A stretch of DNA of 64,000 bases, taken from the NCBI GenBank assembly GCA_017795085.1, contig CP051246.1, positions 2,916,514-2,980,513 of the forward strand, written 5' to 3'. Positions 50,764 to 58,484 of this stretch are shown piece by piece. A program made the translations under genes and the position numbers. Origin of the DNA: Salegentibacter sp. (GTDB lineage: Bacteria; Bacteroidota; Bacteroidia; Flavobacteriales; Flavobacteriaceae). Position 1 is the first letter of the stretch. Each line of letters begins with the position of its first letter. Under the pieces are notes generated by a model. It was not told where the DNA came from. It saw only the letters and a list, made by a program, of their open reading frames with translations, and did no database searches.

Positions 50764-51110
50764 TGCAGAATATTAAAAAACATATCGCACTATTTTTGGT
50801 GACCTGCTTCATCTTTCCACAGGTAGCTATCAGTATGCATTATGTTTTTAATGAGCACCGGTCTTCAAAGAGTTCAATTCAATATGTAATCACCCAAAAA
50901 GACCTTTCTCATAGCTGCACCTATCACCTAAGCGGCTTGTTTTATCATTTTAAAAACCTGGGTTATTACTCCCAAAGTAATGGGTTACTAAAGCCAGGAA
51001 AGCAGAATTATTGCAGTTTGGAAAATTACGTTTACGAATTAGCCTTTAACTTTCGCTTAAGGGGACCGCCGAATACGGGGCATTTTCCAAAAAAACAGAA
51101 TACCATTTAA
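50763..51110 (+). CDS. Small protein with C-terminal R-G-P-P motif
   Basis: A 115-residue protein. A signal/anchor segment (H-I-A-L-F-L-V-T-C-F-I-F-P-Q-V-A) is followed by a His/Tyr/Ser-rich region (H-S-C-T-Y-H-L-S-G-L-F-Y-H-F) and the ending F-R-L-R-G-P-P-N-T-G. The C-terminus resembles the proteins at 47924, 55251 and 56147. It starts on the stop of the receptor. Function unknown; periplasmic partner of the receptor is plausible. Confidence 0.75.
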   Translation: MQNIKKHIALFLVTCFIFPQVAISMHYVFNEHRSSKSSIQYVITQKDLSHSCTYHLSGLFYHFKNLGYYSQSNGLLKPGKQNYCSLENYVYELAFNFRLRGPPNTGHFPKKQNTI

Positions 51111-51135
51111 TATATAAAACACAAAAAAATTTATA

Positions 51136-51651
51136 ATGAAACCGAATTTAATTTATCTATTTAGCATATTCTCAATCTTATTTTTAGCCTCTTGTAGTGA
51201 TGACGATGAAAGTTTACCTGACAATGAAGCTCCCGAAATTGATATGGTTGATCCCGGTGATCATGAAGAGATAGCCCCGGGCGGTGAAATCCATTTTGAT
51301 GCGCTTTTTACCGATAATGAAGAACTGGCTTCTTTTAAAATTAATGTTCACAATGCATTTGACGGCCATACTCACTCCAGTGCCGATTTAAAACAAGAAG
51401 CAAGCCAGGACAATCCGTGGAGTTATGATGAAGTTTTTGAAATAGAACCGGGACAAACCAGTTATGAAGCCCACGAACATATTGCAGTTCCTGCAGAAAT
51501 TAATGGAGAACCTATTAGCGAAGGGCACTATCATTTTGGTGTATTTGTAACCGATGCTGCCGGAAATGAATCCCAGGCTTTTGTAGAGATTCATATAGAA
51601 GCTGGAGAGCACGACCACGACGATCACGATGATCACGATCACAACCATTAG
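51136..51651 (+). CDS. DUF4625 lipoprotein with His-rich tail
   Basis: A 171-residue lipoprotein (I-L-F-L-A-S-C-S lipobox). The DUF4625 domain has G-E-I-H-F-D-A-L, V-H-N-A-F-D-G-H-T-H-S, A-H-E-H-I-A-V-P, and E-G-H-Y-H-F-G-V-F. The C-terminus is a run of alternating His and Asp. The spaced His residues and the tail strongly suggest zinc or another divalent metal as ligand. It may pass metal to the TonB receptor encoded two genes upstream. A strong terminator follows at once. Confidence 0.88.
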   Translation: MKPNLIYLFSIFSILFLASCSDDDESLPDNEAPEIDMVDPGDHEEIAPGGEIHFDALFTDNEELASFKINVHNAFDGHTHSSADLKQEASQDNPWSYDEVFEIEPGQTSYEAHEHIAVPAEINGEPISEGHYHFGVFVTDAAGNESQAFVEIHIEAGEHDHDDHDDHDHNH

Positions 51652-51654
51652 AAA

Positions 51655-51706
51655 TAAAAAATAAATCCGGGGGCAAACTATTACAAGCCCCGGATTTATT
51701 TTTTCT
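51655..51706 (+). terminator. Strong terminator closing the receptor operon
   Basis: AAATAAATCCGGGG arm pairs with CCCCGGATTTATTT around a ~15-nt loop, followed by T-rich sequence. Symmetric A and T runs would let it work in either direction. Confidence 0.9.
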
Positions 51707-51937
51707 AATAATCAGGAAAAATCCCAGTTCCTCCACAATGATTTCCCAGGCCGGTTTATATTAATTAAGTCCTTTTAGTACTTATTTACCCCCCGGGAAG
51801 CTACTGTTATTTTTACAATAATAATCTGTGAATGAAAAACTTAGCATCACAGACAAGCTATTCTATGCCTTAACTGGCTGGAAATAAGTTTAACAGTAAC
51901 ATCTCAAAATTGAGCAAATCCAGATTAAAAAAACTAA

Positions 51938-53014
51938 ATGAAAAAGAAAATTTTAACCCTCCTAAGCCTTATTATAGTTTCATCCTTTTTAAACCTTCAA
52001 GCACAGGGAGAGGACTTTGATTTTGGCGAAAGAACTATTAAACCGGGAACAAGAAAATCTTTTTTTGTCGAAATTTCTTCAGAAAAAGATAGTTTAAAAA
52101 TTCCTATCAGCATCTTTCACGGCAAAAAACCCGGACCCGTTTTGGGAATTACTGCGGGCGTACATGGGATGGAATATGTACCCATTATTGCCGCTCAAAA
52201 CTTTGCAAAGAAACTCGATCCCAATCAAATGAGAGGAACAGTGATTTTGGTTCATATTGCTAACCTTCCCTCCTTTTTAAATAGATCGGTAAGGATAAAT
52301 CCCCAGGATGATAAAAACCTAAACCGGGTTTTTCCCGGCAATAAAAACGGAAGTATTACCCAGCGGCTGGCTTATTTTCTCAGTAACAACGTAATTGCTA
52401 AAAGTGATTATTTTCTGGATATGCATGCCGGGGATGCGAATAATGAACTACGGCCCTATTCTGGGTATTACAACTATTCTTCATCTCCCGAGATTTCCCA
52501 AAAAGCCCGGGATATGGCCAGGGCCCTGGGCTTTCCTTTTATAGTCCAATTTGGTAATACCGATAAAGTTGAGGGAGCTTCAAAATATTGTTCCCGGGAA
52601 GCTTTTGTACGTGGTATACCGGCCGTAGATATTGAATGTGGTCAAAAAGCTTTGGTTGAAGAAGATGCCGTTGCTCAGATTGAAGACGCTTTGGAAAGCC
52701 TTTTAAATCATTTGGAAATCAGCGTGGGAAAATCCAAAACCATCCCTGAAGATAAGGCTGTATTTATTGCGAAACGCACTACTGTAACAAGTAATCACGA
52801 AGGCTTTTTCTATAGCAATATGAGTAGCGGAGATTATGTTCAAAAAGGAATGAAATTAGGATATACCACAGATCTTTTCGGGAATAGACAGGAAACCATT
52901 TATGCCCCGGTAGAAGGATTTATTCTTTATAAAAGTTTTAATCCTCCAATTAAAAAAGGAGATGGTCTTTTTAATATCGGTCACCTACCTAAAAAATTAA
53001 TTAAAAAAAACTAA
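51938..53014 (+). CDS. Secreted AspA/AstE-family zinc hydrolase (M14-like)
   Basis: A 358-residue protein with a Sec signal peptide (I-I-V-S-S-F-L-N-L-Q-A-Q). It belongs to the succinylglutamate desuccinylase/aspartoacylase group. Zinc ligands: A-G-V-H-G-M-E (His, Glu) and D-M-H-A-G-D (His). Catalytic Glu: D-I-E-C-G-Q. The Asn-Arg substrate motif L-N-R-V-F-P-G is present. The C-terminal ~75 residues resemble a lipoyl-like beta domain (G-F-F-Y-S-N-M-S-S-G-D-Y-V; I-Y-A-P-V-E-G). A secreted form next to metal-binding lipoproteins could trim a peptide or an acylated metallophore; that is inference. One base separates it from the next gene. Confidence 0.87.
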   Translation: MKKKILTLLSLIIVSSFLNLQAQGEDFDFGERTIKPGTRKSFFVEISSEKDSLKIPISIFHGKKPGPVLGITAGVHGMEYVPIIAAQNFAKKLDPNQMRGTVILVHIANLPSFLNRSVRINPQDDKNLNRVFPGNKNGSITQRLAYFLSNNVIAKSDYFLDMHAGDANNELRPYSGYYNYSSSPEISQKARDMARALGFPFIVQFGNTDKVEGASKYCSREAFVRGIPAVDIECGQKALVEEDAVAQIEDALESLLNHLEISVGKSKTIPEDKAVFIAKRTTVTSNHEGFFYSNMSSGDYVQKGMKLGYTTDLFGNRQETIYAPVEGFILYKSFNPPIKKGDGLFNIGHLPKKLIKKN

Positions 53015-53015
53015 A

Positions 53016-53948
53016 ATGAAAACAAAATTTTTATACCTATTTGCGATACTAACATTTCAATTAATTACTTCCTGTAGTAAAGATGATGACAACGAAATTA
53101 TCCCTGAACCCAGCATTGAAAATATTGAGATTGGCTCAGGCAACAATGGACAAGGCATTATTGGCCGTGATTTTCACTTTGATATGGACGTGGTAGCCGG
53201 CGAACTAATAGAAACTATTCAGCTTAAAATTGAGCAAAAAAATGATGAAACTTATTCCCGGGAATGGTCTTTTGAGATTAGCTGGGAAGAGTACAATGGC
53301 TTAAAAAACACCAATGTACATAAACACTTCGATATTCCGGAAGAAGCTCCGGAAGGCCATTATGATTTGGTAATCAAGGTAAAAGATCAAAATGGGACAA
53401 GCCTGGAAGAGAAAAGAGAGGTAGAATTAGTTGATCCGGCAAATTTGCCGGTAGATCCTGAATTATACCTCTGGTCCACTGCAAACAGCAACGGAGATTC
53501 CTATTTTGTGAATGAAACTCTCGAGAATCCCGAAAATATAGTATATGCCAAAAATGATACACTTACATCCAATATACAAATTCAAAATGTAAAAAATGAC
53601 GGGATAATGTACCTCCTGCTCATAAAGAAAGACTTTAATCATCTTCCTGAAAGCGTAGATGCTATTAATTTTTCAAAAGCCATTGTTTTTGACGTATATG
53701 AGCACAAAGCTGAACAAGAAGTCTATACATTCTGGAACACCCCTTATAATAGTGAAATTGGGGATTATGAGCGCTGGCCGGAACTAATTATAGGGGCCGA
53801 AAATGACAATAATGCTCCCGAATCCAATCGAATTGAGGATGACAAAGCCTGGGAAAACGGCGAATATTATTTTGGTGTGGTTTATACAAATACTACGAAT
53901 GACGTGAGTATACACCATTATTTAGAATTGGAAATAGTTGGTTTTTAA
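53016..53948 (+). CDS. DUF4625 lipoprotein, long form 1
   Basis: A 310-residue lipoprotein (L-I-T-S-C-S lipobox). Residues ~45-140 are the DUF4625 domain: G-R-D-F-H-F-D-M-D, N-V-H-K-H-F-D-I-P-E, E-G-H-Y-D-L. A second, unassigned domain of ~160 residues follows and ends W-E-N-G-E-Y-Y-F-G-V-V-Y-T-N-T-T. It is paralogous to the next gene along its whole length; both share M-K-T-K-F-L-Y-L-F-A-I at the start. The His set is smaller than in the 171-aa protein. Confidence 0.85.
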   Translation: MKTKFLYLFAILTFQLITSCSKDDDNEIIPEPSIENIEIGSGNNGQGIIGRDFHFDMDVVAGELIETIQLKIEQKNDETYSREWSFEISWEEYNGLKNTNVHKHFDIPEEAPEGHYDLVIKVKDQNGTSLEEKREVELVDPANLPVDPELYLWSTANSNGDSYFVNETLENPENIVYAKNDTLTSNIQIQNVKNDGIMYLLLIKKDFNHLPESVDAINFSKAIVFDVYEHKAEQEVYTFWNTPYNSEIGDYERWPELIIGAENDNNAPESNRIEDDKAWENGEYYFGVVYTNTTNDVSIHHYLELEIVGF

Positions 53949-53988
53949 TGGCCATTTACCTAACAAAAAAACAAAATAAAATTAAATC

Positions 53989-54927
53989 ATGAAAACAAAA
54001 TTTTTATACCTATTCGCGATAGTAACTTTTCTATCTATAACATCCTGTAATAATGATGATGATGATTTAGATGAAATATTATCCAAGTCCACCTTAAGCA
54101 ATATAGAAATAGGGCTCAACAATAACGAAGAAGGAATCATCGGTAGAGATTTTCATCTTAATGCTGAAATAGTAGCCGGGGAAACCATAGACGAGGTAAT
54201 AGTAGCTATTGTTCCCAGAGAAGATGGAGAATATGCCGGAGAATGGTCATTTCAAATAGCTTGGGACGAATTTAAAGGCCTGCGAAATACCACGGTTCAC
54301 AAACATTTTGATATTCCGGAAGATGCTGTTGAAGGAACATACGACTTTATAATTACCGTTACTGATGAAAACGGTTCTTTTACTGATGAGAAAAGAACTA
54401 TAGAAATTATTGATCCGGAAAATATAGCCATAGATCCTGGTTTTTTTATGGACATCCTCAACACTAATGGGGATTATTTCTTTGGAAGTGATGAAGACCC
54501 AGATTATGAACCTATAACACTATCAAAAAATGACACGATACAGTCCCTTGTCCAAATTAAAAATGTAAAGGATAATGGGGAGCTTTATGTGGTTTTAATT
54601 GATAAAGACCTTGATTATTACCCTGAAAGTACAAAAGACCTGGATCTTTCTAAAGTAATCGTATATGATGTATATAAGCATCAAGATGAGGAAGAAATCT
54701 TTAATTTTTCTAATCAGGTACCTGGTAATGAGCAGGGGCAAGAAGGCAGAAATACACCGAAATTGGTCATTGGGGCAGAACAAGATAATAATACCCCCGA
54801 ACCAAATTCAATTACAGGTGAAAAAGCCTGGAAAAATGGAGACTACTATTATGCTCTCATCTATACCAATACTACACATAATATTAGTTTACATAACTAT
54901 ATAGATGTAAAAATAGAGGGTTTTTAA
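53989..54927 (+). CDS. DUF4625 lipoprotein, long form 2
   Basis: A 312-residue lipoprotein (S-I-T-S-C-N lipobox), tandem duplicate of the preceding gene. DUF4625 motifs: G-R-D-F-H-L-N-A-E, T-V-H-K-H-F-D-I-P-E, E-G-T-Y-D-F-I. The second domain ends W-K-N-G-D-Y-Y-Y-A-L-I-Y-T-N-T-T. The E-G-H-Y His of the other copies is E-G-T-Y here, so one metal ligand may be lost. A broken third copy follows. Confidence 0.85.
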   Translation: MKTKFLYLFAIVTFLSITSCNNDDDDLDEILSKSTLSNIEIGLNNNEEGIIGRDFHLNAEIVAGETIDEVIVAIVPREDGEYAGEWSFQIAWDEFKGLRNTTVHKHFDIPEDAVEGTYDFIITVTDENGSFTDEKRTIEIIDPENIAIDPGFFMDILNTNGDYFFGSDEDPDYEPITLSKNDTIQSLVQIKNVKDNGELYVVLIDKDLDYYPESTKDLDLSKVIVYDVYKHQDEEEIFNFSNQVPGNEQGQEGRNTPKLVIGAEQDNNTPEPNSITGEKAWKNGDYYYALIYTNTTHNISLHNYIDVKIEGF

Positions 54928-54972
54928 TATTCTCATTATTAAGCATAAAGCAGGTATCCCCATGTACAAGTA

Positions 54973-55101
54973 TCAAATTTAACAGAAGGAGACAAAGCCT
55001 GGGAAATCGGTAGCTATTATTAGGGAGTAGTCTATAATAATACTACTTATAATTCAAGTCTGTTCCACTATATTGAAATAAATATACCGGTTAATGATTA
55101 A
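54973..55101 (+). pseudogene. Broken third copy of the long DUF4625 gene (3' end)
   Basis: The frame reads N-L-T-E-G-D-K-A-W-E-I-G-S-Y-Y-stop-G-V-V-Y-N-N-T-T-Y and then S-S-L-F-H-Y-I-E-I-N-I. It matches the last ~40 residues of both preceding genes, with a TAG at 55021-55023. The 5' part is absent. Confidence 0.85.
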
Positions 55102-55130
55102 TGCTTAAGTTTTGTTAAGTTGCACTTATA

Positions 55131-55170
55131 AACTTCCCCTGCGCTCTTGCCGTAGGGGAAGTTTTGTTTT
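55131..55170 (+). terminator. Terminator after the DUF4625 tandem
   Basis: A 10-bp stem AACTTCCCCT / AGGGGAAGTT with a 13-nt loop, followed by TTGTTTT. Confidence 0.9.
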
Positions 55171-55250
55171 ACAGGAAAATCAACTGTTAAAAATCACTTT
55201 TTAAAATCAGGAATACCGTACTAATTCCGAATAGATAGTATATTTGCAAT

Positions 55251-55616
55251 GTGAAATTTTTGTTTCCCATCCTTGCCCTTCTTATAATGCTTAAGCCCTT
55301 TTCGCCTTATGCTGAATACCTATTGAATTATGAATATATTTCAGAAGTATTGTGTATAAATAAAGATAAACCAAAACTGGAGTGTGATGGTAAATGTTAT
55401 CTTATGAAATCCCTGGCCGAAGCTTCCGAAAACACAGAAACTAAAGATTTCCCGCCTAAAAAATTAGACTTTCAATTATTGTATTTCACCGAGAGCTTTA
55501 TTTCCGATAAAATTTTAGACCTTGAGTTTAAAAGTCGGCTTCATATAAACACTAAGTCTTACGAAACTTACCAATTACTTTCCCCGGGACAAGTCTTTCG
55601 TCCACCTATAAGTTAA
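55251..55616 (+). CDS. Small Cys-motif protein with C-terminal R-P-P-I-S (copy 1)
   Basis: A 121-residue protein starting at GTG, 5 bp past a TATATTTG -7 box (55239-55246). An N-terminal hydrophobic helix is followed by L-N-Y-E-Y-I-S-E-V-L-C-I-N-K-D-K-P-K-L-E, then C-D-G-K-C-Y-L-M-K: a C-x10-C-x3-C pattern. It ends F-R-P-P-I-S. A paralogue lies at 56147. Such proteins are frequent beside TonB receptors and MbnP genes in Flavobacteria (general impression). The Cys set would suit Cu(I) or another soft metal. If GTG is used the message is nearly leaderless; ATG at 55287 would remove the hydrophobic segment. Confidence 0.75.
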   Translation: MKFLFPILALLIMLKPFSPYAEYLLNYEYISEVLCINKDKPKLECDGKCYLMKSLAEASENTETKDFPPKKLDFQLLYFTESFISDKILDLEFKSRLHINTKSYETYQLLSPGQVFRPPIS

Positions 55617-55693
55617 TTTCATTATTTATTGTATTTAATTGGTCTGCTTTGATACAAGCAGGCTAACTCTTATTTTAAAACTAAAGAATAATT

Positions 55694-56137
55694 ATGAAAC
55701 TAGTAAAAACCCACTGGTTCATACTTCTATTGCTCGGTATAGGTTTATTCTCATGTAAGAACCAATCGGATGCAGAAAAAAAGTATGAACAAGATTTTGA
55801 TGAAATTCTTCGTATTCACGATGAAGTAATGCCAAAAATGGGAGCGTTAAATAGCCTCTCTTTGGCCCTGAAAAAGAAGATAGATTCTTCTTCAAACGAA
55901 TTGGTAAAGTATGAGAACGCGAGAAAAGACCTTGAAAATTCTTATGACTTTATGATGGATTGGATGCACGGTTTTACTAACCAATACGTTAAAAACCAGC
56001 CTGCTCTAAAGGAACTTTCTGAAGAAGAAATCATCAAAAAGCATCAGGGTTTAAAAAGAGAATTAGATGAAGTAGCAAAAATGAGAGATGCGGTTAATTC
56101 CAGTATGGAAAATGCCCGCAAGTTACTTAATGAATAA
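55694..56137 (+). CDS. Helical lipoprotein with Met/His motifs
   Basis: A 147-residue lipoprotein (I-G-L-F-S-C-K lipobox) that is otherwise all helical. Notable segments are R-I-H-D-E-V-M-P-K-M-G-A-L, Y-D-F-M-M-D-W-M-H-G-F, and M-R-D-A-V-N-S-S-M-E. The Met and His spacing could place several side chains on one face of a helical bundle, as in periplasmic copper carriers. Databases often give such proteins unhelpful coiled-coil names. It sits between the two Cys-motif genes, about 10 bp before the second. Confidence 0.78.
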   Translation: MKLVKTHWFILLLLGIGLFSCKNQSDAEKKYEQDFDEILRIHDEVMPKMGALNSLSLALKKKIDSSSNELVKYENARKDLENSYDFMMDWMHGFTNQYVKNQPALKELSEEEIIKKHQGLKRELDEVAKMRDAVNSSMENARKLLNE

Positions 56138-56146
56138 TTTTTTCTT

Positions 56147-56515
56147 TTGAGAAACCCTGCCCTGTATATCATCACTTTAATTATGTGCTTTAAACCTTTG
56201 TTTCCGGTTATAGAGTATGTCTTAAACTATGAACATATCGCAAAGGTTCTTTGTGAAAATAGGGATAAACCAGAGTTAGAGTGCAATGGCCAATGCTACC
56301 TAATGAAAAATCTGGCTGAAGAAGCTGGTAATGATATACCTGCAGAACGGAAAACCAAGCCTGGTTTTGAAGTTCAAATTGTTTTTCTCACAGATCCTGA
56401 ACGCCATGAGATAGGCCATATCCCTCTTCCTGCAACTGGCCACAAAATCCCGGATAAACCTAACAGCTATTCGTACTTATTTAATCTTCAACTCTTAAAG
56501 CCCCCTATCTCCTAA
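56147..56515 (+). CDS. Small Cys-motif protein with C-terminal K-P-P-I-S (copy 2)
   Basis: A 122-residue protein starting at TTG, paralogue of 55251-55616. The segment L-N-Y-E-H-I-A-K-V-L-C-E-N-R-D-K-P-E-L-E, then C-N-G-Q-C-Y-L-M-K keeps the C-x10-C-x3-C pattern. It ends L-K-P-P-I-S. The middle differs from copy 1, so selection appears to hold the Cys motif and the C-terminal tail. It is just downstream of the Met/His lipoprotein and 84 bp upstream of the MbnP gene. Confidence 0.75.
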   Translation: MRNPALYIITLIMCFKPLFPVIEYVLNYEHIAKVLCENRDKPELECNGQCYLMKNLAEEAGNDIPAERKTKPGFEVQIVFLTDPERHEIGHIPLPATGHKIPDKPNSYSYLFNLQLLKPPIS

Positions 56516-56599
56516 CAGGAAATAAGCGTTTTTTATCTGCAAACTATGTAAACCACATAGTGCAGGACTTGTAATGAAGGAATTTAAATAAATACACAA

Positions 56600-57397
56600 A
56601 TGACAAATAGTTTTAAAACCCTAATTTTTTTAAGCCTCCTGATAGTCACTGCTTGTGATACCGATGATGAGACGGAAAGCCTTTCAGGTGAAAACAGGCT
56701 TACTTTAGAATTTGATAATAGTTTTTCAGGAGACGACCTTCTCCTGGAAACATCCTCCTATACCAATGCTAATGGGGAAACCCTTAGCATAGCACGTTTT
56801 AATTATATCGTAAGCAACTTTATGCTTATCGATGAAAATGGAGAAGAATTTCGTTATCCAAAAGATGAAAGTTATTTTATTATTAGTGAAGAAAATGGTC
56901 TTACCGAAGTAATACTTGAAAATATCCCGGCCGGAAATTATATCGCTTTAAGATTTGGGCTTGGAGTAGATCAGGAGAAATACCAACAAGGCGCAGAAGG
57001 CCAGGGTGATTTTTTAGAAATTGCTGAAGAAAATGAAATGATGTGGTCCTGGCAGGCCGGTTATAAATTTCTGAATTTTGAAGGTAGTTTTACTTCAGAA
57101 AGTAACTCAGAGCAAACCGATTTTAAAATCCATACGGGTAGCCACGGTAGTAGCTTGGATAATTACAAGGAAGTCCAGGTAAATTTCCCTTCAGATGCGG
57201 TGGTAAGTGCAGATTTAAGTCCGCTGGTTCATTTTGAAGTAGATGCCTCAAGCATTTTAACCGGCACCCATAAAATCAAATTATCTGAAAAGGCTGTTAT
57301 TATGGTAGATGAAGAAAAATCGCCCAAAATAGCTGAAAATGCATTGGAAATGTTTAGCGTTCACCATATTCACAATGGAACAGGTGGCCATCATTAA
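56600..57397 (+). CDS. MbnP-family copper-binding lipoprotein
   Basis: A 265-residue lipoprotein (L-I-V-T-A-C-D lipobox). It matches MbnP: L-T-L-E-F-D-N-S-F-S-G near the start, L-S-I-A-R-F-N-Y-I-V-S-N-F central, the hallmark M-M-W-S-W-Q-A-G-Y-K-F-L-N-F-E-G, and a His-rich end (S-V-H-H-I-H-N-G-T-G-G-H-H). In characterised MbnP a Trp is oxidised to kynurenine by MbnH to build the copper site; the W-S-W motif is a candidate. The gene product precedes the MbnH homologue, as in known pairs. Confidence 0.9.
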   Translation: MTNSFKTLIFLSLLIVTACDTDDETESLSGENRLTLEFDNSFSGDDLLLETSSYTNANGETLSIARFNYIVSNFMLIDENGEEFRYPKDESYFIISEENGLTEVILENIPAGNYIALRFGLGVDQEKYQQGAEGQGDFLEIAEENEMMWSWQAGYKFLNFEGSFTSESNSEQTDFKIHTGSHGSSLDNYKEVQVNFPSDAVVSADLSPLVHFEVDASSILTGTHKIKLSEKAVIMVDEEKSPKIAENALEMFSVHHIHNGTGGHH

Positions 57398-57452
57398 GAA
57401 GATAATCTTCCCAAAAATAAATTTGGGGAGATTTTCCTTCTTTTTTAAACAA

Positions 57453-58484
57453 ATGCTCCTGGTGTTTTATGGACTGGTATTATTCAGCTGCTCCAAAGAA
57501 GAGGCTGAATATATTCAAGTAGATGAAAATTTAGAGGTAAACATTCCTGCTAATTTTCCAAAAATATCCTATGATTTGGAGGCCAATCCACCGACTAAAA
57601 ATGGGTTTGAACTCGGGAAAAAATTGTTTTATGAGGGGAAGTTGTCGGCTAACGGATTTATCTCCTGTGGCTTTTGCCATGAACAACGGTATGGCTTTAC
57701 TCATCACGGGCATCAGTTTAGCCACGGAATAGACGATCTGGAGGGCATACGTAATACACCGGCGATTCAGAATATGGCTTTTCAGCAAGAATTTGCCTGG
57801 GATGGGGCTACTTCCCATTTAGATCTATTCCCCATTATTCCCATTACCAATGAGGTGGAAATGGGTGAAACGATGACAAGTGTAATCGCCAAACTTAGAA
57901 ATGATTCAGAATACCGGCAGTTATTTGCCGGGGCTTTTGAGAATGAAGCGGTTAATCATGAAAACATGCTTAAAGCCTTGTCGCAGTTTATGGTGATGAT
58001 GATTTCTGCCAACAGTAAATACGATAAATATGTACGGGGTGAAACCGGAGGTGATTTCACCGATAAAGAAAAGTACGGATTGGAGGTTTTTCAGCAAAAA
58101 TGTACCCGTTGTCACACTTCTGATTTGTTTACCGATGATGCCTTCAGGAATAACGGTTTACCGCCTTATCCCGGAATTAATGATTTGGGAAGGGAAGCGG
58201 TAAGCGGTCGCCGCGGCGACCGCTATAAATTTAAAGTACCCAGCTTAAGAAATGTTGCCATTACCGCACCCTATATGCACGATGGGCGTTTCGGAAGCCT
58301 GAAATCAGTACTTAATTTTTATGATAACGGGGTGCAGGACTCGGAAACCCTGGATCCGGTTTTAAAACAAAATAACAGGTTGGGGATTGCGCTTAGCGAA
58401 GATGAAAAAGATGCTTTGCTGGCTTTTATGAACACCCTTACCGATAAAACTTATTTAAACGATGAACGATTTGCTGAATATTAA
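57453..58484 (+). CDS. MbnH-like di-heme cytochrome c peroxidase homologue
   Basis: A 343-residue lipoprotein (G-L-V-L-F-S-C-S lipobox) with two c-type heme sites: C-G-F-C-H (residues 72-76) and C-T-R-C-H. Conserved motifs: R-N-T-P-A-I-Q-N, F-A-W-D-G-A-T-S-H-L, V-P-S-L-R-N-V-A-I-T-A-P-Y-M-H-D-G-R. The start at 57453 places the lipobox correctly; upstream in-frame ATGs at 57339 and 57375 overlap the MbnP gene and cannot be excluded. MbnH oxidises a Trp of MbnP rather than simply removing peroxide. It overlaps the next gene by 23 bases. Confidence 0.9.
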   Translation: MLLVFYGLVLFSCSKEEAEYIQVDENLEVNIPANFPKISYDLEANPPTKNGFELGKKLFYEGKLSANGFISCGFCHEQRYGFTHHGHQFSHGIDDLEGIRNTPAIQNMAFQQEFAWDGATSHLDLFPIIPITNEVEMGETMTSVIAKLRNDSEYRQLFAGAFENEAVNHENMLKALSQFMVMMISANSKYDKYVRGETGGDFTDKEKYGLEVFQQKCTRCHTSDLFTDDAFRNNGLPPYPGINDLGREAVSGRRGDRYKFKVPSLRNVAITAPYMHDGRFGSLKSVLNFYDNGVQDSETLDPVLKQNNRLGIALSEDEKDALLAFMNTLTDKTYLNDERFAEY

